Shown here piece after piece: positions 58,281 to 64,000 of a DNA stretch of 64,000 bases. The notes beneath the pieces were generated by a model. It saw only the letters and a program-made list of their open reading frames with translations. It had not been told where the DNA came from and made no database searches. The DNA lies in assembly GCF_900148495.1 (NCBI RefSeq), contig NZ_FTRU01000008.1, positions 558,001 through 622,000 on the forward strand, given 5' to 3'. How positions within the stretch are numbered: position 1 is the stretch's first letter; each line of letters begins with the position of its first letter. A program made the position numbers and the translations under genes. The DNA is from Negativibacillus massiliensis. GTDB taxonomy: Bacteria; Bacillota; Clostridia; Oscillospirales; Ruminococcaceae.

Positions 58281-59666
58281 ATGAATCTAATAAAAGATAG
58301 TATGCAAAATTTTGCAGTGAATCAGGCCCTCAACTATATCGAAGGAAACCCAGAGGAGAATATTCCAAAGCTGATGGATCTGGTGGATCGATTTACCCCT
58401 GAAGGTTGGTATCAAAGCCAGAGAGATACCATTCGCAAAGTAATTGATGAAAAGAATAACTGGTATCAGTTGATCCTCCGGGTATATGAACTCGATCCCG
58501 GTGTCCGTAGAGCTTTCTTCCAGAACTTCCTCTTTAATGCTAGCTTAAAAGGAAGTGCCACACAGGAAGAAACCAGTGCAAAAGAAAACTGCAACGTTCC
58601 TTGGGCAATTCTGCTTGATCCAACCTCTGCGTGCAATATGCATTGTACCGGATGCTGGGCCGCTGAATATGGCAATCAGCTTAACTTGAGTCTGGAAACC
58701 ATCGATTCTATCATTTGCCAGGGTAAAAAACTGGGAACTTATATGTACATTTATACTGGAGGAGAACCTTTGGTACGTAAGGCAGATTTGATCAAGATCT
58801 GCCAAATGCATCCGGATTGCGAATTTTTGTCTTTTACCAACGGCACTTTGATCGATGAGGATTTTTGCCAGGAAATGCTGAAGGTTAAAAACTTTGTTCC
58901 AGCAATTTCGCTGGAAGGATTTGAGGAAGCTAACGATTCTCGTCGAGGAACAGGTGCATACCAGAAGGTTCAAAAGGCGATGGAATTGCTGAAAAAACAT
59001 CATCTGCCGTTCGGTATCTCCACCTGTTATACCAGCCATAATTATGCCGATGTTACAAGTGAGAAATTTTTCGACTATATCATCGACAGTGGTGCGTTGT
59101 TTGTTTGGTTCTTCCATTACATGCCGGTCGGAAACGATGCGGCTGTGGAACTGCTTCCATCTCCTGAACAGAGGGAGGAAGTATACCATCGTATTCGTGC
59201 TTTCCGTCAAACAAAAGCAATTTTCTCCATGGATTTCCAAAATGATGCTCAGTATGTGGGAGGATGTATTGCCGGTGGTCGCCGCTATCTCCATATCAAT
59301 GCAAAAGGTGATGTGGAGCCGTGCGTATTTATCCATTATTCCAACTGCAACATTCATGAAACCAGCCTTCTGGATGCCCTCAAGAGTCCATTGTTTATGG
59401 CTTATCACAACAATCAACCATTTAATCAAAATATGCTTCGTCCTTGTCCTATGTTGGAGAATCCAGAAGCATTAAGAGGAATGGTAAAAGCAACAGGAGC
59501 TACCAGCACGGATTATCAAAGTCCTGAAAGTGTGGACCATCTTTGCGACAAAACGACGCCGTATGCAAAAAACTGGATTGAAACTGCTGACAAACTTTGG
59601 TCTGGTTGTACCAACTGCACCGGGTGTAGCAAAAAAGAGGATAACAAATTATTAAATGCCGATTGA
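58281..59666 (+). CDS. Radical SAM/SPASM-type protein
   Basis: A 461-residue enzyme. The SAM cluster motif SACNMHCTGCW gives C118, C122 and C125, and the SAM-site GGE is in YIYTGGEPLV. The C-terminal part has SPASM-like cysteines (GGCIAGGRRYLHINAKG, EPCVFIHYSNC, RPCPMLEN) and ends with CTNCTGC. The first ~105 residues are a helical domain shared with the inactive neighbour. ATG 58281 has AGAAAGGA upstream; the frame start at 58203 has none. No precursor peptide gene was seen beside it, so a peptide-modifying role is only one option. Substrate unknown. Confidence 0.85.
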   Translation: MNLIKDSMQNFAVNQALNYIEGNPEENIPKLMDLVDRFTPEGWYQSQRDTIRKVIDEKNNWYQLILRVYELDPGVRRAFFQNFLFNASLKGSATQEETSAKENCNVPWAILLDPTSACNMHCTGCWAAEYGNQLNLSLETIDSIICQGKKLGTYMYIYTGGEPLVRKADLIKICQMHPDCEFLSFTNGTLIDEDFCQEMLKVKNFVPAISLEGFEEANDSRRGTGAYQKVQKAMELLKKHHLPFGISTCYTSHNYADVTSEKFFDYIIDSGALFVWFFHYMPVGNDAAVELLPSPEQREEVYHRIRAFRQTKAIFSMDFQNDAQYVGGCIAGGRRYLHINAKGDVEPCVFIHYSNCNIHETSLLDALKSPLFMAYHNNQPFNQNMLRPCPMLENPEALRGMVKATGATSTDYQSPESVDHLCDKTTPYAKNWIETADKLWSGCTNCTGCSKKEDNKLLNAD

Positions 59667-59733
59667 TGCTGATAATGTTGGTTATATAGGTAATGTACTT
59701 ATCAAAATAGCGGAAAAATAATAGAGACTTAAG

Positions 59734-59811
59734 AAAACAGGATAGGTTGAGAGGGTCCTGTTTTTGTTAAAGGTAATAAAGAGGCGACAGCTTTTTTGCT
59801 GTCGCCTTTTG
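59734..59811 (+). terminator. Two tandem terminators after the radical SAM gene
   Basis: First AAAACAGGA / TCCTGTTTT with a U5 tail (59734-59765), then GGCGACAGC / GCTGTCGCC around a TTTTTT-type loop with a T tail (59782-59811). The second is also suited to the convergent gene that stops at 59877. Confidence 0.88.
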
Positions 59812-59876
59812 TTTATCTATCAGAAGAGATGACAATATAACGCATAATAATCTTAACAGCAAATCAGTTTTATATA

Positions 59877-60512
59877 TTAACTTCCAATAATCGGCATCGA
59901 CCGAATAAATCGGTCATCATGGAGTTGTTCAGCCATAAATGCGCCAATATCTTTTCGAGAAATGCTGAATTTCATTTTTACATCGCCAAATCCTGTTTTT
60001 ACTTTGCCTGTATACGGGGTATCTTTCGGAGCCATAAATCGAATCAGGGTCCACTCTAGCTCCGATGTTTGAAGCAGCTGCCCGATTGCTACCATTTCTT
60101 TTTTTGCCTGAGGAAAGGCAATTCCAGCAAGGATGCTAGGTGCAACTGTTATTAATGACTTTTTGTCCTGTTCAAAACGGATACTGGGTGTTCCCCAGTC
60201 TATGAATCTTTTTACACCCTGTTCCTTCATTGCCTGAATCAGGATTTTATGTCCTTCCAGTGACTGCATGACAGGGTATTTTCGTTTCATAGGAATACCA
60301 ACACACCAGATGACAGCGTTTTGTCCTGATAAGGCTTTGGTTATCTTTTCCTTGTCCGTTATTTGACCTTGGGTGAGAGTCAGATGATCACTAGTTATTT
60401 GTACTTTTTCAGGATGACGAACATAAGCAGTTACATGATGTCCGTCTTGAAGGGCATATTCAACAGCCCATTTTCCAATTCCACCTGATGCACCCAAAAT
60501 CAATACATTCAT
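59877..60512 (-). CDS. NmrA/atypical SDR-like NAD(P)-binding protein
   Basis: A 211-residue Rossmann protein. The dinucleotide motif is LILGASGGIGKWAVEYAL, followed by AYVRHPEKVQ and NAVIWCVGIP. The family includes quinone-oxidoreductase-like and redox-sensing proteins. The catalytic Tyr-Lys pair of classic SDR enzymes is not seen at the usual place. It is divergent from an HxlR regulator, a frequent pairing. Role: probably a response to quinones or aldehydes. Confidence 0.85.
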   Translation of the reverse strand: MNVLILGASGGIGKWAVEYALQDGHHVTAYVRHPEKVQITSDHLTLTQGQITDKEKITKALSGQNAVIWCVGIPMKRKYPVMQSLEGHKILIQAMKEQGVKRFIDWGTPSIRFEQDKKSLITVAPSILAGIAFPQAKKEMVAIGQLLQTSELEWTLIRFMAPKDTPYTGKVKTGFGDVKMKFSISRKDIGAFMAEQLHDDRFIRSMPIIGS

Positions 60513-60536
60513 AACATCACTCCATTCATTCTTGCG

Positions 60537-60565
60537 TTTACATGAATAAGTATATGATGTATAAT
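60537..60565 (+). promoter_or_regulatory. Promoter of the HxlR gene with repeat half-sites downstream
   Basis: TTTACA, 17 bases, TATAAT. ATAGTA (60568-60573) and TACTAT (about 60598-60603) form an inverted pair just after it, with another ATAGTA near 60610. These are candidate HxlR operator half-sites. Confidence 0.5.
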
Positions 60566-60630
60566 CAATAGTATCAAGTACGGTATTTTTTAATAGGTAC
60601 TATCAAAAATAATAGTATTGGGGTGTTAAC

Positions 60631-60969
60631 GTGGAACAATTTCATGAAATCGATATTACGAATTGCCCAGTAGCAAGTGTTCAGAAAATAATACGTGGAA
60701 AATGGTCGATGGTTATTATTTATTTCCTTTATCACGAAACCCTGCGCTTTAGCCAATTGAAACGAAAAATGCCTCAGGTTACGGAGGCAAACCTGACAAA
60801 AGAACTTCGCATGCTGGAGCAATATGGCTTGGTGCACCGGGAAATCTACCGTGAGGTACCACCCAGAGTAGAGTATTCTTTAACAGAAATTGGACGAAAA
60901 TTTGTTCCTGTTTTAGAGGCGTTGGAGCAATGGGCAATAGAATATGAGCAGGAGCGGAAAATGCTGTGA
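60631..60969 (+). CDS. HxlR family transcriptional regulator
   Basis: A 112-residue winged-helix protein starting with GTG. The family pattern is CPVASVQKIIRGKWSMVIIYFL, LRFSQLKRKMPQVTEANLTK and YGLVHREIYREVPPRVEYSL. The cysteine of NCPVAS near the N-terminus is where redox-sensing members such as HypR and QorR carry their reactive cysteine, which suggests thiol sensing. It is divergent from the NmrA-like gene, its probable target. Confidence 0.9.
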   Translation: MEQFHEIDITNCPVASVQKIIRGKWSMVIIYFLYHETLRFSQLKRKMPQVTEANLTKELRMLEQYGLVHREIYREVPPRVEYSLTEIGRKFVPVLEALEQWAIEYEQERKML

Positions 60970-61073
60970 TATTTTATCACTATTCCATGCTCAAAATTGA
61001 AAAAGTTATATTTTTATAATAAGGAAATAGGACCATAAAAGGTGAAATGCTCATGTAGGAGATGATGAAAAAT

Positions 61074-61760
61074 ATGAAACGAATTTTCTTTGTGGAAGAT
61101 GATCTTAGTTTAATCAACGGACTGTCTTTTGCCATGAAAAAGCAAGGGTATGAGGTGGATGTTTCCCGAACAAGCTTGGAAGCAGAGCAGCTGTGGATGG
61201 ACGGAAAATATGATTTGGTCATTTTAGATGTGTCTCTGCCAGATGGCTCCGGTTACGATTTGTGCAGAAAAATTCGTCAGACTTCCAAGGTTCCGATTAT
61301 CTTTCTAACAGCGGCGGATGAAGAAACAGATATTATCATGGGGCTTGATATTGGCGGTGACGATTATATCACAAAACCTTTTAAATTAGCAGTATTCCTG
61401 TCAAGGGTTCATGCGTTATTGCGCAGAAGTGAAAACTTTTATCTATCCGATGCGGAGCTTAACTCAAACGGAATTACAGTCCAGCGATTAAAACATGAAG
61501 TATATAAAGGCAGCAGGCAGATTGACCTGACAGCGAATGAATATAAACTGCTTTGCTTGTTTATGGAAAATCCCAACATTGTCCTTTCCGCGGAGCAGAT
61601 TTTGAGTAAGCTTTGGGATTGCGAGGAAAACTATATCGATAACAGCACCTTAACGGTTTATATTCGCAGATTGCGCACAAAAATCGAGGATGATCCCAGC
61701 AATCCGCAAAAGATTGTCACAATCCGCCGGATGGGTTATAAGTGGAATGTAACAGAATGA
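61074..61760 (+). CDS. OmpR-family response regulator (BceR/VanR-like)
   Basis: A 228-residue regulator. The receiver has FVEDDLSL, phosphoacceptor D in LVILDVSLPDGSG and lysine in DYITKPFKL; the winged helix ends IVTIRRMGYKW. ATG 61074 was preferred by alignment with the family N-terminus; ATG 61065 lies nearer the AGGAG box and is possible. It heads a four-gene module with a kinase and an ABC transporter, typical of peptide-antibiotic sensing. Confidence 0.92.
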   Translation: MKRIFFVEDDLSLINGLSFAMKKQGYEVDVSRTSLEAEQLWMDGKYDLVILDVSLPDGSGYDLCRKIRQTSKVPIIFLTAADEETDIIMGLDIGGDDYITKPFKLAVFLSRVHALLRRSENFYLSDAELNSNGITVQRLKHEVYKGSRQIDLTANEYKLLCLFMENPNIVLSAEQILSKLWDCEENYIDNSTLTVYIRRLRTKIEDDPSNPQKIVTIRRMGYKWNVTE

Positions 61761-61768
61761 GGTGTGCT

Positions 61769-62806
61769 ATGCGAATTTTGGCAAATCGAAAAACCAAACA
61801 CCTTTTCTGGCAGATAGCATTGCTTATCGCTGGTTTTTCCTCTATTTCTATTGTTTCTGTCAGTCTGCAATGGGAGTATTCTGTGTGGTGTGTTTTGGTA
61901 TCTGCCATTTTGATGGGAGTTTTTATTGTTGCGGCTTTGTACCTGTATTTTAGAAAACAGGATCAGATCATAGAAAATGCGGTAACGCAGATACGAGAGT
62001 ATCTTTCCGGTAATCAGGATGCCCGAATTGACTGTGATGAAGAGGGTGAACTGTACCGCCTCTTTCACGAGGTCAATTCTCTGGCTGCAATTTTGAATGC
62101 TCATGCAGAAAATGAAGGCAGAGCAAAGTACTTTTTGAAAGATACCATATCCAACATCTCGCATCAGTTAAAAACACCCCTTGCTGCACTGAATATCTAT
62201 AACGGACTTCTTCAGGAAGAGTCTAAGGATTTTCCTGAAATCAAAGAGTTTACCGACCTTTCTGAACAGGAACTGGATAGGATGGAAGCATTGGTACAAA
62301 ATCTCCTGAAAATGGCAAAGCTGGATTCCGGAACAATCGTACTGGAAAAGACAATGGAAAATCTTTCCGAAATGATGGACTGTGTTCAAAGAAACTTTAC
62401 CTATCAGGCCCAGCAGGAGGAAAAAAAGCTGATCTTTTGCGGCGACGATACGGTTACTTTGCTATGTGACCGTATTTGGCTGATGGAAGCTGTCAGCAAC
62501 CTTGTCAAAAATGCTTTTGCCCATACCAAAGCTGGGGATACAATCTCCATCCAGTGGAAACAATTTGCATCGATTGTTCAGCTGGTTGTTCAAAATAATG
62601 GCAGTGGAATCCATCCAGAGGATCTTCCTCATGTTTTCAAACGATTTTATCGCAGCCGTTTTTCCAAAGATACACAGGGCGTTGGTTTGGGCTTGCCGTT
62701 GACAAAGGCAATCGTGGAAGCTCACAGCGGCACAATTGAGATTGACAGTGATCTGGGCAGGGGTACGACTTTTACCATCAATTTTTTGATTCCTACAAAA
62801 TTGTAG
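61769..62806 (+). CDS. Sensor histidine kinase
   Basis: A 345-residue kinase with two membrane helices near the N-terminus and almost no outer loop, as in BceS-like kinases that sense through their transporter. The phosphohistidine is in ISNISHQLKTPLAAL, the N box is AVSNLVKNAFAHT, and the G box is GVGLGLPLTKAIVEAHSG. ATG 61769 follows GAGGTG; ATG 61757 overlapping the regulator stop (ATGA) is an alternative. Partner of the regulator upstream. Confidence 0.92.
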   Translation: MRILANRKTKHLFWQIALLIAGFSSISIVSVSLQWEYSVWCVLVSAILMGVFIVAALYLYFRKQDQIIENAVTQIREYLSGNQDARIDCDEEGELYRLFHEVNSLAAILNAHAENEGRAKYFLKDTISNISHQLKTPLAALNIYNGLLQEESKDFPEIKEFTDLSEQELDRMEALVQNLLKMAKLDSGTIVLEKTMENLSEMMDCVQRNFTYQAQQEEKKLIFCGDDTVTLLCDRIWLMEAVSNLVKNAFAHTKAGDTISIQWKQFASIVQLVVQNNGSGIHPEDLPHVFKRFYRSRFSKDTQGVGLGLPLTKAIVEAHSGTIEIDSDLGRGTTFTINFLIPTKL

Positions 62807-62879
62807 GCTGGGTGTCATGTCACGGTAGGATTGTTATGTTACTCTTTCCGTAACAAAAAAGAAAGAGGTGTTTAGCTTC

Positions 62880-63563
62880 ATGAACTTGTTAGAGGTGAAG
62901 GAACTTTCCAAAACATACGGAAGAGGAGAAACTGCCGTACACGCGCTGAAAGCAGCAAGTTTTTCTGTTCCGAAAGGAGAATTTGTCGCGATTGTCGGCG
63001 AGTCCGGTTCTGGTAAAAGCACATTACTAAATCTGATTGGTGCATTGGACACCCCCACATCTGGTAAAGTGTTTGTTGACGGCAAAGATATTTTTGCAAT
63101 GAAAGATCGCAATCTGACAGTATTTCGACGCAGGAATATCGGTTTTGTTTTTCAGAGCTTCAATCTGATTCCAGAACTGACCGTCGAGCAGAATATCATT
63201 TTCCCAGTACTGCTGGACTATCAAAAGCCAAATCAAAAGTATCTGGAAGAGTTGTTGAATGTACTGAATTTGACAGAACGGCGGAAGCATCTGCCAAGCC
63301 AGTTGTCTGGCGGCCAACAGCAGCGTGTAGCAATCGGGCGTGCCCTGATGACGCGTCCCTCTTTGATTTTGGCAGATGAGCCAACCGGAAATCTGGATAC
63401 CCAGAACAGCAGTGAGGTTATTGCGCTGCTCAAAGAAGCATCCAGAAAATATGAGCAAACGATTGTGATGATCACACACAGCAAAAGCATCGCTCAGACG
63501 GCAGACCGTATTTTGCAGGTATCTGATGGAGTGCTGACTGACTTTGGGAGGTGCCGAGAATGA
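62880..63563 (+). CDS. ABC transporter ATP-binding protein (BceA/LolD-like)
   Basis: A 227-residue ATPase. Walker A is GESGSGKST, Q-loop FVFQSFNLI, signature LSGGQQQR, Walker B LILADEPTGNLD, switch MITHSK. ATG 62880 has AGAGGTG nine bases upstream. CTCTTTC (62842-62848) can pair with GAAAGAG (62861-62867) and partly cover this site. It overlaps the permease gene by four bases. Confidence 0.93.
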   Translation: MNLLEVKELSKTYGRGETAVHALKAASFSVPKGEFVAIVGESGSGKSTLLNLIGALDTPTSGKVFVDGKDIFAMKDRNLTVFRRRNIGFVFQSFNLIPELTVEQNIIFPVLLDYQKPNQKYLEELLNVLNLTERRKHLPSQLSGGQQQRVAIGRALMTRPSLILADEPTGNLDTQNSSEVIALLKEASRKYEQTIVMITHSKSIAQTADRILQVSDGVLTDFGRCRE

Positions 63564-64000
63564 AAAGTTATCTCAGTCTGATTCCCATTTCAGCCAAAGT
63601 ACGAAAGAGACAAAATCGGATGACGCTATTATGTATCATCATTTCTGTGCTGTTGGTTACCATGATTTTCAGCATGGCAGATATGGCGATCCGCATGGAG
63701 AAAATGCGGGTGATAGAAGAACACGGAAACTGGCATATCATGTTAAAGGAACCATCGGAGCAACTGACGGAACAAATCACACAGCGAACGGATGTGGCAG
63801 CCTTCTCCCGCTATGATGGACTCAATTTTGATCTGTCTGAAGATTACACCATCCATGAAAAGAGCTGTGTCGTCGTAGGTGCTGACGAAGCCATTTTGAC
63901 AGAAATCTATAACAACCTGACGGAAGGACATTACCCTGAAAAATCGGATGAAATCCTGCTTTCCAACCGTGCAAAGGAGCAGCTTTCCCTGAATATTGGG
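63560..64000 (+). CDS. FtsX-like ABC transporter permease, C-terminus cut off
   Basis: The first 147 codons of a permease translationally coupled to the ATPase (ATGA overlap). Visible are a basic start (SAKVRKRQNRM), the first helix (TLLCIIISVLLVTMIFSMAD) and the beginning of a large outer domain (EHGNWHIMLKE, EILLSNRAKEQL), as in MacB/FtsX permeases. Only one helix precedes the outer domain, so it is MacB-like in start, not BceB-like; the rest is outside the window. Confidence 0.85.
   Translation, partial: MKSYLSLIPISAKVRKRQNRMTLLCIIISVLLVTMIFSMADMAIRMEKMRVIEEHGNWHIMLKEPSEQLTEQITQRTDVAAFSRYDGLNFDLSEDYTIHEKSCVVVGADEAILTEIYNNLTEGHYPEKSDEILLSNRAKEQLSLNIG

Noticed and set aside
58281-59666. RiPP maturase with a precursor peptide nearby
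   Set aside because: No small Cys- or Gly-rich frame with a ribosome site was found next to the radical SAM gene on either strand.

Overview
The window looks like the chromosome of an anaerobic gut clostridium (order Eubacteriales, Oscillospiraceae/Butyricicoccaceae-like). The evidence is strong AGGAGG-type ribosome binding sites, compact U-tailed terminators, DUF4364, Cdd1 and DUF3784 proteins, LytTR two-component systems, two flavodoxin-ferredoxin (EFR1-type) proteins, a glycyl-radical hydroxyproline dehydratase and no respiratory genes. I saw no rRNA, tRNA, CRISPR array, insertion sequence or prophage. The species cannot be named from the sequence alone.

Layout. 1-4.8 kb (minus strand): hydroxyproline catabolism, with the activase, the glycyl radical dehydratase HypD and a cut-off glutamate-semialdehyde dehydrogenase. 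5-9.4 kb (minus): housekeeping genes (metG, HD protein, GNAT, TatD) and a tiny wall-anchor-like protein. 9.4-18.6 kb: two tandem lipoproteins, Cdd1, DUF4364, a Ca2+-type P-ATPase with a duplicated tail, a LUD protein, a FetAB-type ABC exporter and an APH-like kinase. 18.8-24 kb (plus): a complete sugar PTS, made up of a BglG/LicT antiterminator with its RAT RNA target, EIIA, EI, HPr and a GlcNAc/glucose-type EIICB.

24.5-32.2 kb (plus): a magnesium island with two MgtA-type ATPases, MgtC, a receiver-less OmpR-type regulator, small membrane proteins, a hairpin leader before mgtC and a leader peptide before the second ATPase that resembles enterobacterial MgtL. 32.3-43.6 kb: two LytTR/GHKL two-component systems, one divergent from a BceAB-like ABC transporter, plus a GH109-like oxidoreductase, a MATE pump and an XRE-TPR regulator.

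43.9-49.2 kb: two flavodoxin-ferredoxin proteins (one divergent from an Rrf2 repressor with two identical operators), a hydrolase with an apparent frameshift, a Nudix protein and a DUF4367 membrane protein. 49.4-52.9 kb: an ACMSD-like amidohydrolase and a truncated Old-Yellow-Enzyme/Fe-S reductase under a divergent TetR. 53-56.9 kb: a second Ca2+-type P-ATPase and, in the opposite direction, a yybP-ykoY (Mn2+) riboswitch with terminator and then a TetR. 57-59.7 kb: two divergent, related proteins, one a radical SAM enzyme and one that has lost the cluster cysteines. 59.9-64 kb: an NmrA-like/HxlR pair and a two-component/ABC module running off the window.

The clearest themes are metal homeostasis (four P-type ATPases, MgtC, a FetAB-like exporter and a Mn riboswitch) and RNA-level control (RAT antitermination, riboswitch, leader peptide, mgtC leader). 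The best candidates for something undescribed are the MgtL-like leader, the active/inactive radical SAM pair, the riboswitch without an obvious Mn gene, and the amidohydrolase/ene-reductase pair.
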